Assembly (NCBI RefSeq): GCF_002250055.1
Contig: NZ_CP018866.1
Span: forward strand, 2,658,501-2,722,500
Reading direction: 5' to 3'
Source: Sutcliffiella cohnii
Lineage (GTDB): Bacteria; Bacillota; Bacilli; Bacillales; Bacillaceae_I
DNA: 64,000 nucleotides
The stretch's first letter is position 1; each line of letters begins with the position of its first letter. The translations under genes were made by a program, and so were the position numbers. Below are positions 36,810 through 44,331 of the stretch, piece after piece. Under the pieces are notes generated by a model. The model did no database searches. It saw only the letters and a program-made list of their open reading frames with translations, and had not been told where the DNA came from.

Positions 36810-37599
36810 TATATTTGTATAAATAATCGTTCATTATTTCTTCGTGTAAGCCCGGCTTCGATACAAAAACGCTATTTTGAGCTAGTAAATTTAATGGTTC
36901 ACCTTTTAGCGTTGTTACATAACCACCTAACTCTTCTACAATAATAAGACCCGCAGCAAAATCCCAAGGAGATAAACGTAATGTTATATACGCATCAATT
37001 CTTCCTGTTGCAACGTAGGCCATCTCTAGTGCTGCCGATCCGTATGAGCGAGTTCCTCTTACCGCTTTTGCTAATGGAGCTAAAATAGTTGGATTTATCC
37101 TTTTGTTTTCCGTGACCCAAGTGACATTCATCCCAATTACTGCCTCGGCAACTTTTGTGCTTTTTAATTTAGGTAACTTTTCCTCATTTAAGAATGCACC
37201 ATTACCTTTTATAGAGTGATATAACTCATCTAAAACAACATCATAAATAAGTCCAATTTTACCAACACCATCTTCATATACAGCAACAGAAATAGCAAAG
37301 TTTCTTTGCTGATGAACGAAATTCATTGTTCCGTCGATAGGGTCGATTATCCATACTGTTCCCTTCAATTCCTCTATTTCATTCCCAAATCCCTCTTCAC
37401 CTAATATTTGATGTTCAGGATATGTCTCATTTATTTTTTTTATAAAAAACTGCTCAATTTCCTTATCCATATTAGTTACTAAGTCATCAGGAGCTGATTT
37501 TGTATGTATTAGCAATTCATTTTGAAAGGAATTTCGAATTATTTCGCCTGCTTCTTTCGTCCATTTTTTCGCATTAACATCAATGTCATACCATTTCAT
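36802..37599 (-). CDS. suhB: Inositol-1-monophosphatase family protein
   Basis: 265 aa from ATG 37599 (M-K-W-Y-D-I-D-V), after GAGAG; an ATG pair at 37623 has no site. Metal-binding motifs of the IMPase family: G-E-E-G near residue 67, W-I-I-D-P-I-D-G-T-M-N-F-V-H near residue 83, and W-D-F-A-A-G near residue 208. Hydrolyses inositol phosphates, possibly other sugar phosphates or NADP. Equivalent to yktC in B. subtilis. Next to ykzI on the same strand. Confidence 0.92.
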   Translation of the reverse strand: MKWYDIDVNAKKWTKEAGEIIRNSFQNELLIHTKSAPDDLVTNMDKEIEQFFIKKINETYPEHQILGEEGFGNEIEELKGTVWIIDPIDGTMNFVHQQRNFAISVAVYEDGVGKIGLIYDVVLDELYHSIKGNGAFLNEEKLPKLKSTKVAEAVIGMNVTWVTENKRINPTILAPLAKAVRGTRSYGSAALEMAYVATGRIDAYITLRLSPWDFAAGLIIVEELGGYVTTLKGEPLNLLAQNSVFVSKPGLHEEIMNDYLYKYKG

Positions 37600-37694
37600 A
37601 GATCTCTCGCCCACTTTCATCAAATCAATTACTATTTACTTTAGCTTACTGAAACATTTACATTAAATCAAGATTGGAGCCTGACCTCATAGAA

Positions 37695-37715
37695 AAACGA
37701 ACCACCAAGGTTCGT
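37695..37715 (-). terminator. Terminator of ykzI
   Basis: AACGAACC / GGTTCGTT with a T-run on the minus strand, 14 bases past the ykzI stop. Confidence 0.7.
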
Positions 37716-37728
37716 TATGAGTAAATAA

Positions 37729-37923
37729 CTACTTTACTTCTTGTAAACTTGACATTTCTTCTTGTAATTTTTTTAATTTTGTTTTCGTTTCTCTTATCTT
37801 TTTTACATCATTTAATTCCAACGCTTCGTATAAAGTAGCAAGCTCATAATCAATTTCTAACTTTAATACCGAACGTCTATTTTCTATCGTTTTCTTTTTC
37901 CATGGTTTCATTACTTGCTCCAT
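37729..37923 (-). CDS. ykzI: Small helical protein, YkzI-like
   Basis: 64 aa from ATG 37923 (M-E-Q-V-M-K-P-W-K-K-K), preceded by AAAGGAGGAAAGAAT; the frame extends to 37944 but overlaps that site. Highly charged and probably one long helical hairpin (heptad-like L/I spacing from residue 22 to the end). Matches the small gene ykzI near yktB/yktC in B. subtilis by size and place. Function unknown. Confidence 0.7.
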   Translation of the reverse strand: MEQVMKPWKKKTIENRRSVLKLEIDYELATLYEALELNDVKKIRETKTKLKKLQEEMSSLQEVK

Positions 37924-38107
37924 ATTCTTTCCTCCTTTTCCCATCCCCGCTTACCACTTAGAAACATAGAATAAGAATAATTTGTTGGTATATATTATGA
38001 GGAAAATAAATGATATGGAACTAAATTTCAGTACCATTTTTTTGTGGTAGTTAGAATTGTTATGGTAAAATGGTGTCGAATATGGCGATTGTAGAGGAGG
38101 AATAGAG

Positions 38108-38746
38108 ATGAATACACAGTTTTCAGGATTTAAAGAAGAAGATTTTAACGTATTTACAATAGATGGATTAGAAAACCGCATGGAGGCATTGCAAACATTT
38201 GTACAGCCTAAATTTCATGTATTAGGTGAACATTTCGCATCTGTTTTAAGCGGACAAACAGGGGACGAGATGTTTTATCATGTAGCAAAACATGCTCGTA
38301 GAACGACAAATCCTCCCAATGATTCATGGGTAGCTATTGCTGGTAATAAACGAGGATACAAAATGGTTCCTCACTTCCAAATTGGCCTTTGGGAGACACA
38401 TGTTTTCGCATGGTTTGCTGTCATATACGAAGCAAACATGAAACAACAGTTTGGGAAAGAATTAATGAAAAATGTTGATACTATATACGAAAAAATTCCT
38501 AAAGATTTTGTTTGGTCTAAAGATCATATGAAGCCAGAAGTATTAAAACAAGGAGACCTGTCCAAAGAGGAGCTTTTAACACTATTTGAAAGACTTGCAA
38601 CTGTTAAAAAAGCGGAAATACTTTGTGGTATACATATTCGAAAAGAAGAAGCAATTTCATTATCTGGTGAAGAAACGATAAAAAGATTTGAAGAAACATT
38701 TAAAACAGTACAACCTTTATTTGACTTAAGTAAGGCAGCAGTTTAA
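38108..38746 (+). CDS. yktB: UPF0637 family protein YktB
   Basis: 212 aa, the family's usual length, starting after GGAGGAATAGAG. Conserved blocks: F-S-G-F-K-E-E-D-F-N-V-F near residue 5, T-N-P-P-N-D-S-W-V-A near residue 64 and W-S-K-D-H-M near residue 137. No signal or membrane segment. The UPF0637 family has known structures but no agreed function. Convergent with yktA across a terminator. Confidence 0.9.
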   Translation: MNTQFSGFKEEDFNVFTIDGLENRMEALQTFVQPKFHVLGEHFASVLSGQTGDEMFYHVAKHARRTTNPPNDSWVAIAGNKRGYKMVPHFQIGLWETHVFAWFAVIYEANMKQQFGKELMKNVDTIYEKIPKDFVWSKDHMKPEVLKQGDLSKEELLTLFERLATVKKAEILCGIHIRKEEAISLSGEETIKRFEETFKTVQPLFDLSKAAV

Positions 38747-38754
38747 ATAATGAA

Positions 38755-38790
38755 AAAGGTGTTCACTTCATTACAGTGAGCACCTTTTTT
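38755..38790. terminator. Bidirectional terminator between yktB and yktA
   Basis: AAAAAGGTGTTCACT pairs with AGTGAGCACCTTTTTT over TCATTAC, with one mismatch. Confidence 0.88.
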
Positions 38791-38804
38791 GATCAGAGTA
38801 ATTA

Positions 38805-39074
38805 TTACATTTTTATTCTTTCTCCAGCTGGAGCATTTTTAGCTTTTTGAATTGTTTTATAAGAAGAATAACCAGATAACTCTTCATATTCATCCGTTAA
38901 TTTTTTCTCTTCAGATTTACTTGGGACAATTTCTTTAAATCGACGATATTTAAACATTAAAGTATCTCTTTCAATCCCTTTCAAATATGCTTCCTCTACA
39001 GCTTCATAAAAAGCAATGACATCAATTATTTCGTCTGTGCTCCAATCAATCGACAGCGGATAGGAAAAATCCAT
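38805..39074 (-). CDS. yktA: UPF0223 family protein YktA
   Basis: 89 aa from ATG 39074 ([16 protein letters not shown]), five bases after GAGGTGA; the longer frame to 39122 is not family-like. [15 protein letters not shown] near residue 43 is the family signature. Small, helical, cytosolic. Function unknown. Matches yktA. Confidence 0.92.
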   Translation of the reverse strand: MDFSYPLSIDWSTDEIIDVIAFYEAVEEAYLKGIERDTLMFKYRRFKEIVPSKSEEKKLTDEYEELSGYSSYKTIQKAKNAPAGERIKM

Positions 39075-39135
39075 AAAACTCACCTCTAGTACAAATAATG
39101 TTAAGTATAACAATTCATTCAATCACTTGCCATTA

Positions 39136-40092
39136 TTATATCCAAGCTTTACGAATCTTTTCTCCTTCCTTAACGATACTATTTATTAGTTCTTCAACTG
39201 TTGGCACATCATTTATTAACCCCATCACTTGTCCAGCCCAACCAAACCCTTTATGAACCTCTCCTTCATATATAAAACGCTTATTCGCAATTCCACTTAT
39301 ATATTCTTTTAATTCCTCGTATCCTTTACCTTCAGATTCTACTTGTAAAATTTTCTCTGTCCATTCATTTTGTATTGCTCTTCCTGGCGCACCAAGTGTT
39401 CGTTTAATAACAACGGTGTCATTTTCAGAACCATTTACAAGCATCTCTTTGTAAATAGGATGAGCGTGTATACATTCCTTCGTTGCAATAAACCGTGTGC
39501 CCATCTCAATTCCTTCGGCTCCAAGTGAGAGAGCTGCCATTAATCCACGGCCATCTCCTATACCTCCTGATGCGATTACAGGAATAGAGACAGAATCAAC
39601 TACTTTTGGTACTAGTACCATCGTACCTATGTCACTTTTCCCTAAATGCCCTCCCCCTTCCTGTCCTACAACCATTACTGCATCCGCACCAAGTTCTTCC
39701 GCTTTTTCCGCTTGCCTTCTTGCTGCTACTAACACTAATTTTTTTACATTCGTATTTTCTAATCTTTTAAATATCGGCGTTGGATTTCCACCAGTCATTG
39801 AAATTACAGGAACTTCTTCTTCTATAGCAACATTCAGCATATCTTCAAATGGCCTTCCATGCTGTCCAATAGCAAAATTAACTCCAAATGGTTGATTGGT
39901 TAGTTTTCTTACTTTATGTATTTCCATTCTTAAATCGTTAGGTGTTGATAAACTCATAGCTGTAATTTGACCAAGTCCACCCGCATTAGATACAGATGCT
40001 GCCAAATCAGCGTACGCTAAATATGCGAGCCCACCTTGTATAATTGGATATTTAATATTTAATAAATCGGTAACTCTCGTGCTCCATTCCAT
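39136..40092 (-). CDS. Nitronate monooxygenase family FMN protein
   Basis: 318 aa TIM-barrel of the 2-nitropropane dioxygenase/FabK-like class. FMN/phosphate-binding loops: Q-G-G-L-A-Y near residue 19, V-V-G-Q-E-G-G-G-H-L-G near residue 142, and I-A-S-G-G-I-G-D-G-R-G near residue 174. M-G-T-R-F-I-A-T-K-E near residue 198. The G-G-G-H-x-G loop is typical of both nitronate monooxygenases and FabK-type enoyl-ACP reductases; the adjacent genes give no fatty acid context, so nitronate oxidation is the safer call. Not in this position in B. subtilis. ATG follows GGAGATAAA. Confidence 0.82.
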   Translation of the reverse strand: MEWSTRVTDLLNIKYPIIQGGLAYLAYADLAASVSNAGGLGQITAMSLSTPNDLRMEIHKVRKLTNQPFGVNFAIGQHGRPFEDMLNVAIEEEVPVISMTGGNPTPIFKRLENTNVKKLVLVAARRQAEKAEELGADAVMVVGQEGGGHLGKSDIGTMVLVPKVVDSVSIPVIASGGIGDGRGLMAALSLGAEGIEMGTRFIATKECIHAHPIYKEMLVNGSENDTVVIKRTLGAPGRAIQNEWTEKILQVESEGKGYEELKEYISGIANKRFIYEGEVHKGFGWAGQVMGLINDVPTVEELINSIVKEGEKIRKAWI

Positions 40093-40319
40093 TTTATCTC
40101 CTCCAAAATATTAATACCTACTACTACTTCTAGTTTCATCGAAAAAATCCTTTATACTTGAACAACTGAATTCGAAGTATTGTATTTGTAAACTTCCACT
40201 GTGAAATTATAATAAAAAATTCTTTGCAAATAATACAAGAAATGCTATAATCCTTTTGTTTTATGTAATATTTTTCACTAATTGAAACATAACTAGATTT
40301 AAAGAGGTGTTAACATAAA

Positions 40320-41801
40320 TTGACTATTAACCAAAATTCTACACCGTTGTTTTCCGGACTTGTGGAACATGCAAAGAAAAACCCAATTCAATTTCACATA
40401 CCGGGACATAAAAAAGGAACCGGAATGGATCCAGAGTTCCGTAACTATATTGGGGAAAACGCATTATCAATCGATTTAATAAATATCGGGCCGCTTGACG
40501 ACCTACATCATCCAAAAGGTATTATAAAAGAAGCACAAGACCTCGCTGCAAAAGCGTTTGGTGCGGATCACACGTTTTTTTCTGTACAAGGTACAAGTGG
40601 AGCCATTATGACGATGGTAATGGCAGTTTGTGGTCCTGGAGAAAAAATAATTGTTCCTCGAAATGTGCATAAATCTGTAATGAGTGCCATCGTTTTCTCA
40701 GGTGCTGTTCCAATTTTTATACACCCAGAAGTAGATAAAGAATTAGGAATTTCTCACGGTATAACAACAGATGCAGTAGAGCGTGCGTTACAACAACATC
40801 CAGATGCAAAAGGCGTATTAGTGATAAACCCAACGTATTTTGGAATTTCGGCTGATTTAAGTAAAATAGTCGAACTAGCCCATTCTTACGATGTTCCTGT
40901 ATTAGTCGACGAAGCACATGGAGTGCATATACATTTCCATGAAGAGTTACCACTTTCTGCAATGCAAGCAGGGGCAGATATGGCAGCTACTAGTGTACAT
41001 AAATTAGGCGGGTCTATGACGCAAAGCTCCATTTTAAATGTGCGAGAAGGTTTAGTAAATGTAAATCGTATTCAATCGATATTAAGTATGCTTACTACAA
41101 CATCAACATCCTATTTATTACTAGCTTCTTTAGATGTAGCACGAAAAAGGTTAGCAACAGAAGGACATGATATTATTGACCAAGCAATAAAACTTGCCAA
41201 TAAAACACGTAAAAGAATTAATGAAATTGAACATTTGTATTGTGTTGGGGAAGAAATATTAGGTACAAAAGCAACGTTTGACGCTGATCCTACAAAGTTG
41301 ATAATATCAACTAAAAATCTCTCTATAAACGGATACGATGTAGAAAAATGGCTACGCGAAAAGTACAATATCGAGGTAGAATTGTCAGATTTATACAATA
41401 TACTATGTATTATTACACCAGGTGATAGTGATAAAGAAACAGATATACTAGTAGACGCTCTAAAAGATTTATCGCAAGCTTTTGGGTTAGACGAGTCAAA
41501 CCCTCATAACCATAAAGAAGTATATTTACCAGATATACCAGTATTAGCGATTGCACCTCGTGAGGCTTTTTATTCTGAAACTGAAGTTGTTCCTTTTGAA
41601 GAATCTGCTGGTCGAGTTATTGCAGAATTCATCATGGTTTATCCACCAGGGATTCCGATTTTCACACCAGGAGAGATTATTACGGAAGATAATTTACGTT
41701 ATATACAAATGAATATAGAAGCCGGCTTACCAGTTCAAGGCCCAGAAGATTATGAATTAAAGACACTAAGAGTTATTAAAGAACATGTTGCAATTAAATA
41801 A
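40320..41801 (+). CDS. speA: Arginine decarboxylase (Orn/Lys/Arg decarboxylase family)
   Basis: 493 aa (B. subtilis SpeA is about 490) from TTG 40320, ten bases after GAGGTG. Forms agmatine from arginine, the first step to spermidine. Motifs: F-H-I-P-G-H-K-K-G near residue 26, V-D-E-A-H-G-V-H-I-H near residue 197 and the PLP lysine in T-S-V-H-K-L-G-G (about residue 229). The C-terminal domain ends normally. Lies beside sr1 and the pdh operon as in B. subtilis. A very long hairpin terminator follows. The annotation could equally be lysine decarboxylase by sequence alone; gene order favours SpeA. Confidence 0.9.
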   Translation: MTINQNSTPLFSGLVEHAKKNPIQFHIPGHKKGTGMDPEFRNYIGENALSIDLINIGPLDDLHHPKGIIKEAQDLAAKAFGADHTFFSVQGTSGAIMTMVMAVCGPGEKIIVPRNVHKSVMSAIVFSGAVPIFIHPEVDKELGISHGITTDAVERALQQHPDAKGVLVINPTYFGISADLSKIVELAHSYDVPVLVDEAHGVHIHFHEELPLSAMQAGADMAATSVHKLGGSMTQSSILNVREGLVNVNRIQSILSMLTTTSTSYLLLASLDVARKRLATEGHDIIDQAIKLANKTRKRINEIEHLYCVGEEILGTKATFDADPTKLIISTKNLSINGYDVEKWLREKYNIEVELSDLYNILCIITPGDSDKETDILVDALKDLSQAFGLDESNPHNHKEVYLPDIPVLAIAPREAFYSETEVVPFEESAGRVIAEFIMVYPPGIPIFTPGEIITEDNLRYIQMNIEAGLPVQGPEDYELKTLRVIKEHVAIK

Positions 41802-41808
41802 TATATAA

Positions 41809-41883
41809 AAGAGCTTAGCTACGGTGCTGCCTGAAGTTAAAAGAAAGATCTGACTTTTCCAGGTGGCACCGTGCCAAGCTCTT
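41809..41883 (+). terminator. Long-stem terminator of speA
   Basis: AAGAGCTT-A-GC-T-ACGGTGC-TGCC pairs with GGTGGCACCGTGC-C-AAGCTCTT, over 20 paired bases with two small defects and a 30-base apical region, followed by TTTTTT. Unusually large for a simple terminator. Confidence 0.85.
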
Positions 41884-41902
41884 TTTTACAAAAAAAGAAA
41901 AA

Positions 41903-41923
41903 GGATGAAATCACTTTTCATCC
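41903..41923 (-). terminator. Terminator of SR1
   Basis: GGATGAAA / TTTTCATCC stem; on the minus strand it is followed by TTTTTCTTTTTTT. Confidence 0.88.
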
Positions 41924-41992
41924 TAATATTTCTACCCATCCATATATTTAGTTGAAACTACTAAACTATTATTTATAAAAACCCCTGTTTAA

Positions 41993-42115
41993 CTACTTTT
42001 TTTCTTCTTTACTAGTACACTTACAACTACTGCATTTTGCATAGAGAGTGGAAACTTTTTCTGTTTCAAAATATTCTAACGTTGCTTGACATGTTTGACA
42101 TACGATTGTACCCAT
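41993..42115 (-). CDS. sr1P: SR1P peptide, GapA-binding
   Basis: 40 aa starting M-G-T-I-V-C-Q-T-C, then F-E-T-E-K-V-S-T-L-Y. The M-G-T-I-V-C-Q-x-C start and F-E-x-E-K-V-x-x-L-Y centre match SR1P of B. subtilis (about 39 aa). Two C-x2-C motifs (C-Q-T-C and C-S-S-C) suggest a zinc-binding knuckle. SR1P binds glyceraldehyde-3-phosphate dehydrogenase GapA and promotes its interaction with RNase J1, whose gene rnjA is at 53221-54888. The tail is lysine-rich. A GGGGAAATGGAG stretch precedes the ATG. Too short for usual ORF cut-offs. Confidence 0.88.
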   Translation of the reverse strand: MGTIVCQTCQATLEYFETEKVSTLYAKCSSCKCTSKEEKK

Positions 42116-42167
42116 TTCTCCATTTCCCCTTTACTCGTTTTGTTAAAAACGTTTTGTAATACACTTT

Positions 42168-42181
42168 TGTAAGCGTTATCC
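42168..42181 (+). promoter_or_regulatory. CcpA cre box just downstream of the SR1 start site
   Basis: TGTAAGCGTTATCC matches the cre consensus TGWAARCGYTWNCW at 13 of 14 positions. It lies about +7 to +20 of the predicted SR1 transcript, a position suited to repression by CcpA. Confidence 0.7.
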
Positions 42182-42193
42182 TTTATTAATTTA

Positions 42194-42222
42194 ATCATAA
42201 ATCACGCAATGTGTTATGTCAA
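42194..42222 (-). promoter_or_regulatory. Sigma-A promoter of SR1
   Basis: On the minus strand TTGACA (complement 42217-42222), a 17-base spacer and TATGAT (complement 42194-42199). Confidence 0.85.
42210..42220 (+). promoter_or_regulatory. CcpN operator-like site 2, overlapping the SR1 -35 region
   Basis: TGTGTTATGTC matches the CcpN motif TRTGHYATAYW at 9 of 11 positions. Confidence 0.55.
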
Positions 42223-42231
42223 TAGTTAAAT

Positions 42232-42242
42232 TGTATAACACA
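42232..42242 (-). promoter_or_regulatory. CcpN operator site 1 upstream of the SR1 promoter
   Basis: On the minus strand TGTGTTATACA matches TRTGHYATAYW at all 11 positions. CcpN represses sr1, gapB and pckA in B. subtilis under glycolytic conditions. Confidence 0.7.
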
Positions 42243-42318
42243 TTAATTATTTTTTTATAGAATAGTAGTCATAAAAATGAATAGATTTTTATAAAGTAGT
42301 AGGATATGTGTATAATAA

Positions 42319-42359
42319 AAAAGCTCCTAATAGTGAGTTATCACCTATTAGAAGCTTTT
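42319..42359 (-). terminator. Terminator of the gpx-ohrR operon
   Basis: AAAAGCTCCTAATAG pairs with CTATTAGAAGCTTTT; eight bases past the ohrR stop, T-run on the minus strand. Confidence 0.85.
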
Positions 42360-42366
42360 GTTTTGC

Positions 42367-42801
42367 TTATGACCTCGTATTTATTTTAGTTTGGAGAGTC
42401 TTTAATTGTTTCATTAATTCGTTATATTCCTCCATACTAATATTGCATAATTGGATTTCATTAGCAACTTGTGTCGTGATTATCTTTTTTTGTGTTATCG
42501 CTTTTTCTTGTAAAAATATATAGACATTTCGCTCATCCACTTCGGAACGCACTTTTTCAAGCCAACCTTTATCAACCATTCTTTTAATCATTGGTGTCAA
42601 CGTCCCCGTACCTAAATTTAGCTTTTGTCCTAATTGTTTAAGAGTAATTCCGTCTTTCTCCCATAGTGCTAATAATACTAAATATTGTGGATACGTCATA
42701 TCATAAGGTTTTAAAACTTTTGTATATAATTTAATAAATTCACTTGCTGTTTCATAGATAGCAAAACATAGTTGGTTTTCTAGCGTTAAAAAATCTTCCA
42801 T
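42367..42801 (-). CDS. ohrR: MarR-family organic peroxide regulator OhrR
   Basis: 144 aa winged-helix repressor. The N-terminal L-E-N-Q-L-C-F-A-I-Y-E-T-A places the single peroxide-sensing Cys (about residue 12) exactly as in B. subtilis OhrR. The winged helix shows L-K-Q-L-G-Q-K-L-N-L-G-T-G-T-L-T-P-M-I-K-R-M, and the wing has R-S-E-V-D-E-R. Oxidation of the Cys releases the repressor from DNA. It lies eight bases after gpx on the same strand, so the two are one operon. The palindrome at 43313-43334 is the likely operator. Confidence 0.9.
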   Translation of the reverse strand: MEDFLTLENQLCFAIYETASEFIKLYTKVLKPYDMTYPQYLVLLALWEKDGITLKQLGQKLNLGTGTLTPMIKRMVDKGWLEKVRSEVDERNVYIFLQEKAITQKKIITTQVANEIQLCNISMEEYNELMKQLKTLQTKINTRS

Positions 42802-42809
42802 TTCTTCAC

Positions 42810-43295
42810 CTACAAATTCAGTAACCTTTGAATGTCCTTTTCAATGTTTCCAGGCTCTGTAGTAGGAGCATATCTTTCAACTACTTGACCATTTTCATCA
42901 ACAAGAAATTTGGTGAAATTCCATTTAATATTTTTAGTTAGTAACCCTTTCTTCTTTGTTTTTAAAAATGTGAATAGTGGTTCTTCCTTATCACCATTAA
43001 CATCGACTTTTGCAAACATAGGAAAAGATACACCATAATTTAATTGACAAAATTGTGTTGTTTCATCGATATCATCAAATTCTTGATTATTAAATTGATC
43101 ACAAGGGAAGCCAAGTATTTGCAGACCTTGATCTTTATACTTTTCATAAAGTTCCTGCAACCCTTTAAATTGTGGTGTAAGTCCACACTTACTAGCAGTA
43201 TTGACAATTAGTAGAGCTTTTGCATTGAAATTTTTTAATGAAATTTCATCACCACTAGGTTTTTTAACAGTAAAGTCATATACGGAATTCAACAT
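42810..43295 (-). CDS. gpx: Glutathione-peroxidase-like thiol peroxidase (BsaA type)
   Basis: 161 aa from ATG 43295, five bases after GGAG (the TTG three bases on is an alternative). Peroxidatic Cys in N-T-A-S-K-C-G-L-T (about residue 36), a second Cys in G-F-P-C-D-Q-F (about residue 64) and the W-N-F-T-K-F motif (about residue 128) complete the Gpx catalytic set, with Cys in place of selenocysteine. Such enzymes in Firmicutes mostly use thioredoxin. Operon with ohrR, with an operator-like palindrome over its promoter. Confidence 0.9.
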   Translation of the reverse strand: MLNSVYDFTVKKPSGDEISLKNFNAKALLIVNTASKCGLTPQFKGLQELYEKYKDQGLQILGFPCDQFNNQEFDDIDETTQFCQLNYGVSFPMFAKVDVNGDKEEPLFTFLKTKKKGLLTKNIKWNFTKFLVDENGQVVERYAPTTEPGNIEKDIQRLLNL

Positions 43296-43312
43296 TATCA
43301 CTCCTGTTCCTC

Positions 43313-43334
43313 ATTAAATCGTACACGATTTAAT
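43313..43334. promoter_or_regulatory. Probable OhrR operator of the gpx-ohrR operon
   Basis: Perfect 10-2-10 palindrome ATTAAATCGT-AC-ACGATTTAAT, 18 bases before the gpx ATG and touching the -10 hexamer. AT-rich palindromes of this type are used by MarR/OhrR proteins. Confidence 0.65.
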
Positions 43335-43361
43335 CATACAAAATTTATCTACGAATAACAA
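43333..43361 (-). promoter_or_regulatory. Sigma-A promoter of gpx-ohrR
   Basis: Minus strand TTGTTA (complement 43356-43361), 17-base spacer and TATGAT (complement 43333-43338). Confidence 0.7.
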
Positions 43362-43388
43362 ATATTTCATACTATGTTTATAAAAACA

Positions 43389-43421
43389 AAAAAGAGCTAA
43401 GATTTCTCTAAGCTCTTTTTA
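43389..43421 (-). terminator. Terminator of the DUF3055 gene
   Basis: AAAAAGAGCT / AGCTCTTTTT stem nine bases past the stop of the 98-aa gene. Confidence 0.8.
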
Positions 43422-43429
43422 GTCAAATA

Positions 43430-43726
43430 TTAATATTGTTCCGTAAATGGGACATTTGGTATAGCTGATTTAAAAAATTCGGCTAAATCTTCTGCTTGTT
43501 CCTTGGAATCAATCCGGAAAACAGTTTGTAGGTGATTTAAATCGGTTATATCTTTAGGGTCGAGGAGGGTTGAGCGGCCAGTTTGCATACAAACGACTAG
43601 AGGTTTTCCAAAAAATAAATTTGTGTAAACAATTGCAAAATCATATCGAGCTTCTTCCGTTGTAAAGCCTACAAATCGGGCATTTACATTTTCATTATCA
43701 TCATATAATTTGTCAAATAGGTTCAT
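43430..43726 (-). CDS. DUF3055 family protein
   Basis: 98 aa, soluble, acidic. The ATG is preceded by AAGGAGGTCCTTATG-type spacing. Conserved sections: V-G-F-T-T-E-E-A-R-Y-D-F-A near residue 18, F-F-G-K-P-L-V-V-C-M-Q-T-G-R near residue 37 and a helical C-terminus. I recognise it as the DUF3055 family of Bacillaceae, function unknown. Single gene between terminators. Confidence 0.75.
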   Translation of the reverse strand: MNLFDKLYDDNENVNARFVGFTTEEARYDFAIVYTNLFFGKPLVVCMQTGRSTLLDPKDITDLNHLQTVFRIDSKEQAEDLAEFFKSAIPNVPFTEQY

Positions 43727-43868
43727 AAGGACCTCCTTTTTATTTTTTTATTCTGAATTTTATTATAACCTAAAACTTAAAATTTTAGCAACAAAATTTT
43801 AACGTTGTCAAATTATTCATGCAAATGCTAGAATGATATTATTAGAGCATTTACTAGGAGTGAGTAGA

Positions 43869-44297
43869 ATGGCAAGTAGTGCATATATTAAACTAGTTCC
43901 AAAATCAAAAAAGAAAACACTTACAATCGACGACGTGAAAGAGTTATTCCACTATTATAAAGATATTACATCTAAAACAGGTCAACAACTAAGCTGGCAA
44001 TACGAAGAATCCTCCTTCCCTTATATGATAAAAGAGAATCCAGAAGGAGCAGGAAAATGGTTTTATTTAAAAGGTATAGAAGATCGCTACAAGATGATTT
44101 TAGTCGGTATAGGTTCACAACCTAGTGAAAATGGAGAAGACGAGGAAACATTATCATACATCCAAATAACGTTACATGACCAATCTACACATGGCGACAA
44201 AGGAAAAGCTAATGAATATTGTAAGTTTATCGCTAAAAAACTAGAAGCAGAACTGCAATTATTTACAGGAAAAGTTATGTATTTTTATAAAAGATAA
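43869..44297 (+). CDS. DUF1885 family protein
   Basis: 142 aa from ATG 43869 (M-A-S-S-A-Y-I-K-L-V-P), after AGGAGTGAGTAGA; an upstream ATG at 43833 has no site. Soluble alpha/beta protein with F-P-Y-M-I-K-E near residue 57 and H-G-D-K-G-K-A-N-E-Y near residue 112. I recognise it as the DUF1885 family of Bacillus, with known structure type but no function. Monocistronic, terminator after the stop. Confidence 0.75.
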   Translation: MASSAYIKLVPKSKKKTLTIDDVKELFHYYKDITSKTGQQLSWQYEESSFPYMIKENPEGAGKWFYLKGIEDRYKMILVGIGSQPSENGEDEETLSYIQITLHDQSTHGDKGKANEYCKFIAKKLEAELQLFTGKVMYFYKR

Positions 44298-44328
44298 AAA
44301 AACAACGGCTAATTATGCCGTTGTTTTT
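44298..44328. terminator. Bidirectional terminator
   Basis: AAAAACAACGGC / GCCGTTGTTTTT, perfect stem between the convergent DUF1885 and deacetylase genes. Confidence 0.9.
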
Positions 44329-44331
44329 GTT

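Larger units (their letters stand above)
41895..42187 (-). ncRNA. sr1: SR1 dual-function regulatory RNA
   Basis: Minus-strand transcript of about 290 bases between a good promoter (42194-42222) and a terminator (41903-41923), in the pdhD-speA interval where B. subtilis carries SR1 (about 205 nt there). SR1 base-pairs with ahrC mRNA and also encodes the SR1P peptide. Here the transcript contains an SR1P reading frame (41993-42115) and the upstream region carries sites matching CcpN and CcpA operators. The 5' end is inferred from the promoter. Longer than the B. subtilis RNA because of extra sequence between the SR1P stop and the terminator. The ahrC-complementary part was not verifiable. Confidence 0.8.

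Noticed and set aside
41865-41872. GGTGGCACCGTG in the speA terminator looks like a T-box (AGGGTGGNACCGCG).
   Set aside because: It matches 11 of 14 only, lies after speA with no plus-strand gene following, and is fully explained as one arm of the long terminator stem. No specifier stem is present.
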